This document shows positions 43,181-54,237 of a DNA stretch of 64,000 bases, in pieces. The position numbers and the translations under genes were made by a program. Below the pieces are notes generated by a model that saw only the letters and a program-made list of their open reading frames with translations, made no database searches and was not told the origin of the DNA. Origin of the DNA: Venturia oleaginea (lineage: Eukaryota; Ascomycota; Dothideomycetes; Venturiales; Venturiaceae); the NCBI GenBank assembly GCA_013176395.1, contig JABMLP010000021.1, positions 620,001 to 684,000 of the forward strand, read 5' to 3'. Within the stretch, counting starts at the first letter, position 1; every line of letters starts with the position of its first letter.

Positions 43181-45540
43181 GCTATATCTGTCGATAAATC
43201 TCTACGACAATCTTCCTATCCTACGTCATTCTCTCAGTCTGATTAATACTCGATCAAAGTCGCGTGAAGATCTTATGTAAATCCTTGAGGTCCTAATCTA
43301 CTAATAATCAGGTTATTGTTGTATGTAGGGCTCTGATGTGCCTGTGCCAACATCCACTGTATTTACAAGGGGTATAAAACCATGTGAGACCAAAGACATG
43401 GAAAATTCCCTTCTGTTTCTTTCCTGGGAAGTTTGATAACCGGACTAGTCGGCCTCTCCCTTCCCTTTCTGCTTGTCTCTGAGTGCTATTCGGGTCAACA
43501 CTATAGCGAGGTCGATTGCTCCAAAACCGTGTCGTAACACCTCTGTGTAGAGTGACTGCATTTTAACCGTACCCAGGCGGGCCTGGGTGGGAGCGGTTAT
43601 TCTGTAACTGTTGCTCGCCTTTCCCTGGCGATGACTCTCTGTATGTGCCCATTATTCTTGATCTAAATTCAAGCCTGAATTCGTTATCTGCTTCTTTACT
43701 GTTCCTCCGTGCTTATACCGTGTCTGTACCGTGCCTTCGCCCGCCTGTATCCGCATGCCTCTCGCCCTTATCCGAAAGGGCACCCAAGAATCCTCCTATC
43801 ATCTTCTTTCCGCCTTAGAAGTTCTTCCCTACTGTTTGTTGATGGCACCCTGGAGGACCAATCCAGTTCCGTACCTAGTTTTCTGTCCGTGTAGGGTTGA
43901 AGGGTTTTATCGCGATATCGTGCGGAGGAGGATAGAGGTCGAGGACGGCTCGATGCTCGCCTGGTACGTGGGAGGTCGTTCTTTACGTTTGTTTGATTGA
44001 TCCTGTTGTTGCCGGTGTGTCTGGGCCTTTTCGGCGATGGTGTGCTCGCGGTACGGTCGTGGTGCGACGTGGCCTCTTGCTGCGCGAGTGCGACGACGGG
44101 CAACCACCACGAGCGTGCGTTGATCTGATCGGCTCTGGTCACTGCCCTACATCTGAGATGTGGCGAGATGAATACAGGTTCGTAGCCTCCGCCTCATACA
44201 GGCTCAGATTTCGACTTTGGAGGCCCTAATCTACTATCTTGGCTGCTTAGAGAACAGGTCCTTTTAAAAATTATTGTCCACGTAACCTGCGAAGTATAAC
44301 GTGCATTTAAGTTATTCCTAGCTACCTATTTCATGAACAACGTTGCTAAAGTTGAATTGAATAATTGCGAAGATATTTACACCCGAACTTAGTTAGTATC
44401 AGAATAGTAGTAGTAATCAGATTTTACGTGGTATGTAATGGCTGCTGTGCCGTGTGCCCACAATCTCTATCTACAATCGCAAAAACCCAACTCTCTGGGA
44501 TGAAAAAGCCTCTCGGGTCTATCCTGAGCGGAATCAATACGGTGCGCAAGAGGGCCATCAACGGTCCGGTCCCTTCGCTATCTTGACGTCTCTCGACTTG
44601 GCCGTACACCTACTCTTACTATGCCCCCTACTTTACTACCCGGGTCATCTATCCTACTCCCGCCAGTACAGCTCCTCTACGGCTCCTGAGCCGTGTCCTC
44701 TGCCTAAAATCTGCTGTCGTTTCACATGAGAACCGTCATGTACGGATATTTCCTATCCCCCGTATATACCATGCCTTAACCTGCCGTGGTCCGTCGTCCC
44801 CCCAACTCACATCACCAGAATACTCTCCTACCCTTAACCTGCCCTTTTTCTCCCTATCACCCCTGCCCTTTGTTCCTGTACCGGGGGTGGTCCTCCTCCT
44901 CCCCGCTCACTTTTCGATGTTGCCCTGCCCTTTATCCTCCAGCGCCTGTTGCGGCCCCTTTGGACTCTCGCGCCATCGTTGGTGGTAGGTGAGGTGATGT
45001 CTCTTCAGACTATTGCGTAGTAGGTAAGGTAAGTGAGGTAGGTAAGATAGGTAAGGTAGGTGAGGTGGTGTAGGAAGTAGGTAAGGTAGTAGTCGTAGTT
45101 AAGAATTTTTGGACTCTTTGTGCGGCCTTGGCGGGACTTGAACTCCTCCGACTCGGTGCCAGCGTGGTACTTCCAGTATACGTTGCTCTTCGTGTAATCG
45201 CTGTATTGCCATCTCTTACTACGTACTGAGTTTTCCCTGTGTCCAGGAGCATCGCTCGTGGTGTGGTAGAGTCCGCTCTGCCAGGCAAACCACCACGACG
45301 TGCCGTCCGATGCCCGTGGAGGGTGAGTCCACGGACAGCAGTTTCCATCGGCTCTCCCATCATCGTCGAGACGATATGGAAGGTTCGTAGCCTCCGCCTC
45401 GTACAGGCTGGAAATTCGACTTTGGAGGCCAGTATCAGAATAGTGCTTTCGAAGGATAGCGTTAAATATCGGCAGGCAAGTGCCTGGTATTGAAGGAGAA
45501 CTGGCATGTCCAGCTATACTCCCTGTTGCATACACTGCTC
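43181..45540. other. Spacer with decayed repeats, no recognised gene
   Basis: No protein I can name. A TATA-bearing stretch (GGGGTATAAAACC, ~43370) looks like LTR or promoter sequence. A ~45-bp word (TTCGTAGCCTCCGCCTC...TTTGGAGGCC) occurs at 44179-44223 and 45381-45425 in the same orientation. 45016-45100 is a GGTAAGTGA-type simple repeat. The 182-codon minus frame at 45005-45553 runs through that simple repeat and is not credible as a gene. Confidence 0.4.
45016..45100 (+). repeat. Simple repeat (GGTAGGTAA-type)
   Basis: An irregular tandem run of AGGTAAGT, AGGTAGGTAAG and AGGTGAGGT units of about 5-15 bp. Confidence 0.75.
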
Positions 45541-45789
45541 CATGCAGGCGCAATTTATACCCACCCGGAGTAATTCATATATACATACTATATCATTATG
45601 GTCGTGTATGTGCAGCATATGAAGCTAGAGACTTGAGCCGGATATAACTTATTATGGATAGCTTATCTAAATAGACTCCCGGAGCTGATTTAAACTCAAA
45701 TCACCTACTTTCATGCCTTCGACACAAGCCTCAACTTCAACTTCAACTTCAATCAATACCAGTTTCTCTGCCTCTAAACTCCAACAACA

Positions 45790-46175
45790 AGTAAAGTTTC
45801 CACCCTATAATCTCGATTTCGCTAATCAAGCTGGTTATAGTGAAGCTCCTAGTAACCGCCCTCATAATATCACCTTCAACCGCTCTCCCATTAAAAGCTT
45901 TGTACTATGACTGTGGTACCAAATTATTAACTGCAGTCGACAAAGCATACCAGCCATCCTACAAAGCTTTCGGCCCAAGAAACTGCAAAAGGGGTGGAGG
46001 CGCCTGGTTAAGTTCTCCTGAATACGGACCCAGCTGCCACGTCAAACCTGATGGTCCTGCCGGAGCAAACGTCCCTGAATATTTTACCCGAGTTTGGCAT
46101 CCAAGTCTCACAGCACCTAAAATGGATAACATGCCGGTCCGAATCAGCTACGAATGTAACCCCAATTACGCATAG
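45790..46175 (+). CDS. SSP-2: small secreted four-cysteine protein, split start codon
   Basis: Predicted 111-residue secreted protein. The start codon forms only by splicing: A at 45790, intron 45791-45840 (GTAAAG...CGCTAATC...TATAG, 50 bp), then TG AAG CTC. There is no other ATG before the signal peptide (KLLVTALIISPSTALPLKA). The mature N-terminus is YYDC ([YFW]xC motif). Four cysteines lie in YDC, RNCKRGGGAW, PSCHV and SYEC. The family block reads YQPSYKAFGPRNC and YFTRVWHPSLTAPK. A 26-codon upstream ORF starts at ATG 45713 (MPSTQASTSTSTSINTS) and, once spliced, ends at a TGA that overlaps the split ATG (CAATGAAG). Expression would therefore depend on splicing and on initiation past that uORF. 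A candidate effector by structure; function unknown. Confidence 0.85.
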
Positions 46176-47604
46176 GAGGGTAGAGACAGTAGATGGCGTC
46201 CGATGCGGAGGATATGGGGGGACGTTGGGGAAGTGCAAGATGTAAAGGGGAGGGAAACATGTTGCGAGATCCTACTGCCGGCATACCTTCGAGAACCGAG
46301 AGAGTGAGAGGAAGATTCCTGCGTTGAGTGCATCATCAAAAACGCTGTATTTAGCTGAATTGAAACGGAGCAATTAGCTGGACTGATATCCCGATGAAGT
46401 GAAGACTACATTCAGTAAGATCTGCTCGATGCTTACTAATCTTGCGCCCAGAACATAACGCCATGGAGTCAAAAACTACCAGCCGATTGCCGTGGCTATC
46501 GCAAAAACCGCTCTTGACCGTGACATGTCCGCCCTCGAGGCGACAGTCGAGGGCCCTTCTTCCGTGCGAGAAATCTGTCATTATGGCCGTGATCGTGGAT
46601 TCGTCAGTTTAATGCTCAATCCAGCGTTCCTGCGTTGGATGCATTGAATAGGAGTGTTTGCCTTTGGTCGTGAAATTCTAATGCAACGATGACCTGCGCA
46701 TTTAAATTTGTACAACAGAGGTTCTTGATAATGTCCGGCTCTCTCCCGGTTCTCTTTCTATTAAAACATCTTGGGATAGGAGCGTCTTGGCATTACGTCA
46801 TGTTCAGGCAATGACCTCATACTTTCACTTCTTGTGTATATAGTCAGGCTTTGTGCCATCACTTAGGAAAGCAAGCCAGTCAATCTTTTCTTCCCTCCAC
46901 AAGCTGTTTTTAAGTCTTCAACGAATACTTTCCTGCACAGCCCTTATTTCATCACTTTCTATGTAATTCATCCGCCGAAGGATCGATTAGTGGGCATAAG
47001 GCCGGCGTGGAAAGGTTGTTTATAGAATGGGAGCTATTTATTACTGAATCGTAAAACTCGTTTAGCTTCTATTAAGAAAGAATACTTGATGTTATGGGCA
47101 TGGCCCATGGTTGGTATAGGCTAAGAGCCTAAGCCTGATTGAGCCTAGTATAGAGAAAGAACCTCATTGAGGTTCTCTGTTTGTAGATACCTTCACTCTT
47201 TAACTGAATCTAAACAATCTTTGGCTACGAGTATGCTGCGTCTTTCCAGCTACCGTCCCGTAATACTTGACGCCTAATCCTCTCAACTCCATCTTTCCGA
47301 TCAAACACGTCGTTTGACGTTAACCTGCCGATTACTCCCCAGAACCTTCCTGTTCTGTTAAATGGAATCTCTACGTAGATTTACTTATCGCGTAACAGGG
47401 TAAAGAGAATCTCGTATTACTAACGGAGTAATCAGAGTCTTACAGAAACCGAGTAGAAACTCTATAGGCTTTAATCTGCGGCTATCTTAGCTCTCGAAAG
47501 CTATTCGATCCAAGGTTGCAAATGTCCTTGTCAATTAGTTCGGGTATGGATATCTTCCCAAATAGCTCTATTTAATTATCTTCAATCTTAGAATAGTCCG
47601 GGAT
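46176..47604. other. Spacer downstream of SSP-2
   Basis: No gene recognised. 47101-47266 is the short copy of the LTR-like repeat seen at 41.9-42.1 kb. 47290-47520 (AAACACGTCGTTTGACG...) is a diverged relative of 53370-53550 (AAACACGTCGTTTAACT...), which lies on the other side of the Gypsy element. Confidence 0.45.
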
Positions 47605-48019
47605 TATCACGGAAGCGATAGAAGTAGTCGCAAAGCACGTTGACAAGTATTCAGCCGTACTAGCTATGAGCGAGCGTGATAGAAGTCATTGGTATTATAT
47701 TTCTAAGAGTCAAGACATTGCGTGAAGAATCTAAGCACAGTGGAGGAATCGCGAGGTAGGTAAGGGATTCCTCGGTTTGTGCGCTAGAATCACGTGTATA
47801 CCAGTTCATGATAACACTCTCAGTGTCACTCCGTGACAGTAACCCCCCTCCTAAATGGAAGAGAAAAGAAAAGAATGATTGATCAATGGGAACCACTTTC
47901 TCCGGATGTTCCCTTTCAAATGCGGCTGCTGCAGCTGTATCCCATACGTCGCAAACTGGTTCACATGATTCTTCGTCATATCCTTGCCATGATACCAGAT
48001 ACTCGTGGCGTCGTCGTCT

Positions 48020-51000
48020 TTAATTGTATCGAGAGTCGTTGACCCTCTCAACGAGGTATTTCTGTTCGCCGTCAAGTTCAACTGGCGGCGGTGGTTCCTG
48101 AATCTGCCCCGGTAAGGCCTCATCATCGTGGACTGGTCGGAGCAACGAGGTATGGAAAACGGGGTGTATCTTTATGCTCACAGGGAGTTCGAGTCGGTAA
48201 GCGTGAGAGGAGATGACTTTCTTGATTCGGAACGGGCCAGCGGACTTCCAGTCAAGTTTCTTGGCTGGTCTTCGGGTTTTCAGGTTTCGGATGTCTAACA
48301 TGACGGAATCGCCAACTTGGTACGCGGGCGCCGGGTGGCGTCGTCGGTTCGCTTTCTCTTCGTAGACTGCTTGGGCCCATTTCATTTCGTCGTGAAGGAA
48401 CGTGTCGATGTCTTTCATATCTTCAACAAATTTATGAACATCTTGGACTTGTTGTCGTTGGTAAGCTGGCCGTACTATTCTGGTGGGGGGCTCAAATCCC
48501 ATTCTCGGGTGTTGACCACTGTTGGCAAGGAATGGCGTTACTCCTGCTGTCTCGGAGGCGGTATTGTTGGCCTTGAACTCGGCCATTGGAGTCCAGCGAA
48601 CCCAGTCGTCCTGCAGATAGGCCACATAGGCACGAAAGTACTGTTCCATTACTGAATTCATTCGCTCGGTTTGTCCATCTGTTTCAGGATGGAAGGCGGT
48701 AGAAAGGCAGGCTTCAATCTTCAACTGCTTCTTGAGTTCATCCCAGAAGGCGGATACAAACGGGCCTCCTCGATCGGAGACAATTGTGTCTGGGAGTCCG
48801 TGTAATTTCCAAACGTGCGTAAGGAAAAGTCGTGCTACGTCGGGTGTCTTGGTTTGGGCGCAGGGGATAAAGTGAGTCATCTTGCTCAAGCGATCTACAA
48901 CAACCATCACATTTGTGCAGTCTTCTGATTCTGGTAGTTCGACGACGAAGTCGATAGAGATGTCTTTCCATCTCTTCTCGGGTACTGGTAGGGGCTTCAA
49001 CAAGCCACTGTAGGCTTCTCGGGAGGATTTCGAGCGTTGGCAGACGTGACAGCTTCGTACGAAGCGTCGGACAGAGTCGTACATTTGCGGCCAGTAGTAC
49101 TGGCGGGACAAGATTTCCAAAGTCTTTGTGCGGCCTGGGTGACCACCAACGGGGGATTCGTGGACTTAGCGTAGTAGCTTAACCTTTAGTTCGTCTGAAC
49201 TAGGCAGGACAAGGCGGTCTCGAAAATACAGGCGGTTACCTCGGGCTTCGCATTCCGAAAGACTGATTTTCTTCGATTTCCGAACTCCTTTTCGGAGGAG
49301 TCTCAAGATCTCTTGGACGAACTCATCGTTGTCATATTCGTCTTCGATAATTTGCTCAATCGACCTATCTGTATCGATAGGGTTTAGTTCCTCAAAGAGT
49401 TCGGGACGTAGGAGCGTTTGCTTTCGGTACAGGCGAGCTTCTTCTTGAGCAGGTTGATCTTGCGACCTCCGAGTTAGGGCATCAGGTTTCTGTCCTTGTG
49501 ATCCTGGTCGGTAGACGATAGAAAACTGGAATCGGGAAAGGTATTCAGACCAGCGAGCTTGTCGGTGACTGAGTTGTTTCGTTGTACAGAAGTACTGAAG
49601 GCTCTTATGGTCGCTGAGGACTTTGATCGGAAAGGCGGCTCCTTCGAGTTCTGGACGCCACTGTTCGAAGCATCGGATAATAGCGAGCAGCTCCTTATCA
49701 TAGATCTTGTAGTTGCATTCTGCGGGCGATAGGCGGTGCGAGTAGTACGCTACAGGATAGAGCTTCCCGTCAGTTCCATGTTCGGAGAGTATGCCTCCTG
49801 AGGCGTAATCGGACGAGTCGGCTTCCACGACACAGGCTAGTTCGGGGTCGAAGTGTCTTAGAATTGGTGGAGGTAAAGGCTTTCTTGAGAGCTTCAAAAG
49901 CTCTTTTGCAGGTTTCGTCAAACGTAAACGGAACGTCCTTACGAGTCAGTCTCACGAGAGGAGCAACGATTCGAGAGAAGTTGGATATAAATCGTCTGTA
50001 GAAATTGGCGAACCCAATAAAGGCGCGGACGTCCTTTACATTGAGAGGGTGTTTCCAACCGGTAATCGCTTCGATTTTCTTTGGGTCCATCCGGATCCCG
50101 CCTCTTGTAATGATAAGGCCAAGGTAGAGGACTTCGGTCTTATGAAAGTCGCACTTGTCGATGTCGAGCTGGAGCCCAGCTTCGTGCAAGGCTTTCAGAA
50201 CCAGTTCTACGTGGGTTCGGTGTTCGGACAGAGAATCGCTGTAAACGAGAATATCGTCGATGTATGCGATGCAGAAGATGTCGAGGTATGGGCGAAGAAC
50301 GTCGTTTACGTAATACTGAAAGGTGCTAGGGGCGTTGGCCAATCCAAAGGGCATAACGAGCTATTCGAAGAGGCCATATCGTGTTCGGAATGCGGTCAGC
50401 TATTCGTCTCCCTTCGCAACGCGAAGGTAATTGAACGCAGCGATAATATCGAGCTTTGTATAGTACTTCGCTTTGCTAAGGCGGTTCAGTGTTTCTTGGA
50501 TCAACGGGAGCGGGTATCGGTTCTTGATCGTGATGGCGTTCAGTGCTCAGTAATCGACACAAAAGCGGAGGCCACCTCCTGGCTTCTTGACGAAGATTAC
50601 AGGCGCGGCAGCAGGGGAGGAGCTTGCTCGGATGAATCCCTTAGCGAGGTGCTCGTCAAGGTACTTTCGTAGAACCTTGAGCTCGTTCTGGGACATGCTG
50701 TATAGAGGTCCAAAACTGGGTTGCTTACCGGGTTCAAGTTGGATCTTGTGGTCGTAAGGTCGGTGATCAGGGAGGACGTCGGACTTCTTCCGGGAGAAGA
50801 CGTCGAGGTGTTCGTGGTACTCTGTAGGTACTTTCGTGCGTGGGTCAGTATGCGTTTTTGGGGCCAGAGCCTTCTCGATATCGGACATCGTAATGGCGAA
50901 GAGCTCGTGTTCAGGTTTTTGTGCAAGTCGGGTAAATGGTACAGCTCCTATGGCGTAGATATCAATCTCGTCATCTATCTCGGAGGAGGGTCCCAGATCG

Positions 51001-51525
51001 GATTCGGGTCCGAGGTCGGGTTCGGGTTCGGGTTCGGGTTTGGGTTCATATTCAGGTTCAGGTTCAGGTTCAGGTTTGGTAAGGGCACGTCTGAAGCTAT
51101 ACTTCCAGTCATCGTGTTTCCTCCGTGTAGAGAGGGAAGTTCGGTTCTTCCGTTTCCGTGATTCAGGTTGGGCAGGTAGCAAGAGAGGATCTCCTACCAG
51201 GTCGGGTCGATGTTTCTTACAGCCGGGTGCTGTAAAGTGTAGTATGTGTTTTGCCCAATCGAAGACAATTTCGTGTTTCTTCATCCAAGGAAGACCAAGG
51301 ATAACGTCGTGTTTCCCAGTGTGGTAACATACAAAGAGATCTTCTCCTTGTGCCTTCATGTTCGAGTTTGAGAGAGACTACATGTGTAATTCTCCCAGCA
51401 GTGGTCTGTTTTCCAGTAAAGCCAGTAACGTCGATGTGTCGTGAGAGTCGGTTCAGTTTCAGGCCATGTTGTTGCGCAAAGGGTCTGTTGATAAAGCCTA
51501 TACCAGTAGCTCCACTATCCACCAT
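48020..51525 (-). pseudogene. Gypsy pol: protease, RT, RNase H, integrase, with stops
   Basis: Protease: VDSGATGIGF at ~51520. RT: PLYSMSQNELKVLRKYLDEH, FVKKPGGGLRFCVDY, TGA at 50549-50547, then [18 protein letters not shown] at 50402-50400, TAG at 50363-50361, MPFGLANAPSTFQYYVNDVL and the YIDDILVYS box. RNase H: ACVVEADSSDYASGGILSEH and IYDKELLAII. TAA at 49168-49166 precedes the integrase HHCC region (VHESPVGGHPGRTK ... CHVCQRSK). Integrase DDE: IDFVVELPES, VSDRGGPFVSAFW, FHPETDGQTER. The chromodomain is cut by TAA at 48022-48020 but continues RRRHEYLVSWQGYDEESCEP. Four of the five stops fit CAA/CAG to TAA/TAG or TGG to TAG changes (the TAA at 48022 is at a CAA-like site), the pattern expected of repeat-induced point mutation. 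A frame change also separates protease from RT near 51350. Confidence 0.9.
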
Positions 51526-51659
51526 GGATTCTACTCTAACAGAGGTAGTTCCTTGGGTAAGTTGACAAGGAATAGTGATGAGTCTTTCCCAGTTGGTACT
51601 CGTGAGAGAGGTATAGTTGACAAAGACCCTGCGGGTTTGTCCCGAGCGGCGACTTACTC

Positions 51660-53075
51660 TCGGGACTTGCCTTTTGATCGTGATTTCAATGAATAATCGG
51701 ATTGAGAGGAGGTCGTAGATGAGGAACGAGAGCGAGGGGTTCGACGAGGAGAAGTGGTTCGATTAGGTCTACTCAAGGAAGCGGAACGGATTCGTGTAAT
51801 AGGTATCAGTACCTTCCAGTCAGGCGATATATGTCTAGAAGAACCACATCGAAAACAAAGGCCTTCTTTCTTTCGTCGTTCGCGTTCCCGGGAGCCCAAT
51901 GGAGCATAGGAATTCTCGACGACATCGAAGAGCTTCATAGCTCACTTCGCAGAGTTCCGCCGTCTCGCGGGCGACGCTGGACTAAATGAGGAAGGACAAA
52001 TCATGCAGCTTCGTATGTCATTAAACCACGACCTGAAAAGGAGCATGATCGGCGCCCAGATTCCCTGCTCGTTGAACGATTATGCCACCCTGATCTGTAC
52101 CTACGACAATGACCCCCGCTTCCTCCGGAACGAAAATAAGAGCTCGCCGCGTGCACCATTTTCCTCTAGAACGTCAAAGGACGCAAATGCTATGGATATC
52201 GATGTCGTCGAGAATTCCTATGCATTTGGGTCCTTTGACGTTCTAGAGGAAAATGGTGCACGCGGCGAGCTCTTATTTTCGTTCCGGAGGAAACGGGGGT
52301 CATTGTCGTAGGTACAGATCAGGGTGGCATAATCGTTCAACGAGCAGGGAATCTGGGCGCCGATCATGCTCCTTTTCAGGTCGTGGTTTAATGACATACG
52401 AAGCTGCATGATTTGTCCTTCCTCATTTAGTCCAGCGTCGCCCGCGAGACGGCGGAACTCTGCGAAGTGAGCTATGAAGCTCTTCTTTCCTTGCTTCAAC
52501 ACGCTCAGTTTAGTTTGAGCAGTTGTTTTCTTGTTCAGGTCTCCGTAGGAGAGGTTGAGGATAGAGACGAAGGCTTCGAGAGTGGGTGGACGATGGGAGG
52601 TCACAAGCGCGGAGGCGTCCTTTCCGATTCGACTCAGTGCGTAGCATAGGTTGCTCTCGCCGTCTGGGTAACGGTCTGCATTGCCTCGTAGCTTGTTGTC
52701 CAACTGGTAAAGAAACTCAGGCAGTTCGGATCTTTTGCCTGTGAATACAGAAGGGTCGGGAAGTCGCTCGGACAGTTGCTGGCGCTGAGAGGGGACTGGT
52801 TCGATCGCACTCGGGATCGTATGAGATGTTCCGTTCTCGAGCTCTGACAAGCTGTCTACGGATTGCTGCTGCGTAGTATTCGGTGGTGTAAGGTTAACTT
52901 TCGATGAAGTAGCTGACGAGGAGCGGAGAACCATAAGCTCTTCTTGTAGTGAGTCTACTTTCTCTTCCAAAGCTTTCTGGGACTTGATAGCTTTCTAGAT
53001 AGCTTTCTCCATCGTATTGGTAAAAGATGCTTGCATAGCGGAAAGCATCTGCTGGATCTCAGCGGCGGTAGCCAT
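51660..53075 (-). pseudogene. Gypsy gag, with early TAG and an internal inverted duplication
   Basis: Capsid-like protein of the chromovirus from ATG 53075 (MATAAEIQQMLSAMQASF). TAG at 52997-52995 interrupts the coiled-coil N-terminus (MEKAI stop KAIKSQKALEEK). The capsid core follows (RLPDPSVFTGKRSELPEFLY, FAEFRRLAGDAGLNEEGQI) and reaches SSRTSKDPNA at ~52218. There the sequence turns back on itself for 264 bp (see the repeat at 51927-52485). Beyond the palindrome the frame resumes DVVENSYAPLGSRERERRKK, a zinc knuckle (CFRCGSSRHISPDW, last ligand Asp/Trp instead of Cys) and an SR-rich tail. Confidence 0.87.
51927..52485. repeat. Inverted duplication: two 264-bp arms, 31-nt loop
   Basis: 51927-52190 is the reverse complement of 52222-52485, with one mismatch seen near the centre (GACGCAAATGC against GACCCAAATGC). 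The loop is 52191-52221. Both arms are gag coding sequence. The right arm is in the native minus sense and the left arm is inverted. The loop contains GATGTCGTCGAGAATTCCTA, which also occurs inverted just left of the palindrome (~51902-51923). Confidence 0.93.
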
Positions 53076-53331
53076 TGTTTATGAGGACGCAATGTAGTGT
53101 CACGGAAGCGATAGATGTAGTCGCAAAGCACGTTGACAAGTGTTCAGCCGTACTAGCTATGAGCGAGCGTGATAGAAGTCATTGGTATTATCTTTCTGAG
53201 AGTCGAGACATTGCGTGAAGAATCTAAGCACAGTGGAGGAATCGCGAGGTAGGTAAGGGATTCCTCGGTTTGTGCGCTAGAATCACGTGTATACCAGTTC
53301 ATGGTAACACTCTCAGTGTCACTCCGTGTCA

Positions 53332-53845
53332 GGAATAACTTTACTGCTAAATATACTAATATTGCTGTTTAAACACGTCGTTTAACTCGTTTAACGTTGC
53401 TCCGTCCATCCCGCCCCATAAACTTCCTATTCTATAATAGAAAATCTGGAGATTCGATCAGAATCTTAGAAAAATCGCATGAAAATACTGTTGGTCTTGA
53501 TCTGCTACTATTTTGGCTCTTAGAAAACCACTCGACTTTTTCTTTCAAAAGTCCTCGTTAATCTTGAAAGCACAATAACGACCCGGATAAATTTACATAT
53601 ATATTACTACGTTAGGGTTATGCTTGTGCAGATGTGAAGCTGGAGAGCAGCATATAAAACCAGAGACTTTGGCCGCATATATCTATACCGCATCCGAAAC
53701 CAACTCAATTCCAAGCCTCCAACTCAGACCTCAACATCAAGCCTTCGACTCAAACCTCATCCCTAAGCCTTCAACCCCAAGCCGTGAATCTCAAGCCGTC
53801 AACCCCAAGCCATACCAATCTCTAGGTCCAAACCCCGATAAAAAA
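53332..53845. promoter_or_regulatory. Upstream region and 5' leader of SSP-3
   Basis: 53600-53690 (TTAGGGTTATGCTTGTGCAGATGTGAAGCTGG...) is a diverged copy of the promoter block before SSP-2 and SSP-4. Then CATATAAAACC (53649) as a TATA-like element and a CAACCCCAAGCCGTGAATCTC-type repetitive leader lead to the intron donor at 53847. Confidence 0.55.
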
Positions 53846-54237
53846 AGTAAGTGTTCCACCCTACAATCAATCTTGATTTCCTAACAAAGTTGTCTAAAGT
53901 GAACTTCCTACCACTGTTCCTCGCTTTCGGACTACTCGCCCTGCCAATCTATGCAGACTGGGCCTGCTATGCCATTGCCACCCCCACTAAATTCGACCCG
54001 GCCTACGAACCATCCTATAATACGTTCCGCGCCAAAAACTGTGCCGCAGGCAAAGGCGTCTATGCATCTTCTCGACTCTATTGCTTTATCGTTAGTCAGA
54101 ACCTAAATAGTCCCCCGGAATATTTCCAAATGGCATTCCATCCAGGACTTGCTGCACCGGGGAAGCTTAACCTTCAAATCCGCGTCGACTATAAGTGCGT
54201 TGTAGGCAGTACTGTGCCAAAACCACCAAGGATATAG
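53846..54237 (+). CDS. SSP-3: small secreted four-cysteine protein, split start codon
   Basis: Predicted 112-residue secreted protein. The ATG is made by joining A 53846 to TG 53900-53901 across a 53-bp intron (GTAAGT...CCTAACAAAG...TAAAG); no other initiator is available. The signal peptide is NFLPLFLAFGLLALPIYA. The mature start is DWAC ([YFW]xC), with four cysteines in WAC, KNCAAGKGVY, LYCFI and DYKC. Family block: FDPAYEPSYNTFRAKNC and YFQMAFHPGLAAPGK. The C-terminal VPKPPRI tail is proline-rich like SSP-4. Intact. It lies 0.5 kb from the chromovirus LTR and 1.2 kb from SSP-4, its nearest paralogue. Confidence 0.87.

Larger units (their letters stand above)
47605..53331 (-). mobile_element. 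Ty3/Gypsy chromovirus with two LTRs, degenerate
   Basis: A 5,727-bp minus-strand LTR retrotransposon. LTRs are 47605-47838 (3') and 53098-53331 (5'), 234 bp each. The first LTR begins TATCACGG where TGTCACGG is expected (G to A), and the second ends CCGTGTCA. Flanks GGGAT (47600-47604) and GGAAT (53332-53336) look like a 5-bp TSD with one transition. A polypurine tract (AGGAGGGGGGGTTAC in element sense) precedes the 3' LTR. Gene order is gag, protease, RT, RNase H, integrase, chromodomain. At least six in-frame stops and an inverted duplication in gag make it inactive. Confidence 0.93.

Noticed and set aside
43317..43530. LTR-like stretch (TGTTGTATG ... CGTAACA) with TATA box
   Set aside because: No target duplication and no second copy in the window, so it was not called as an LTR.
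45005..45553. 182-codon minus-strand ORF
   Set aside because: Its C-terminal part is translated simple repeat (LTYLTYLTY), and no family is recognisable in the remainder.
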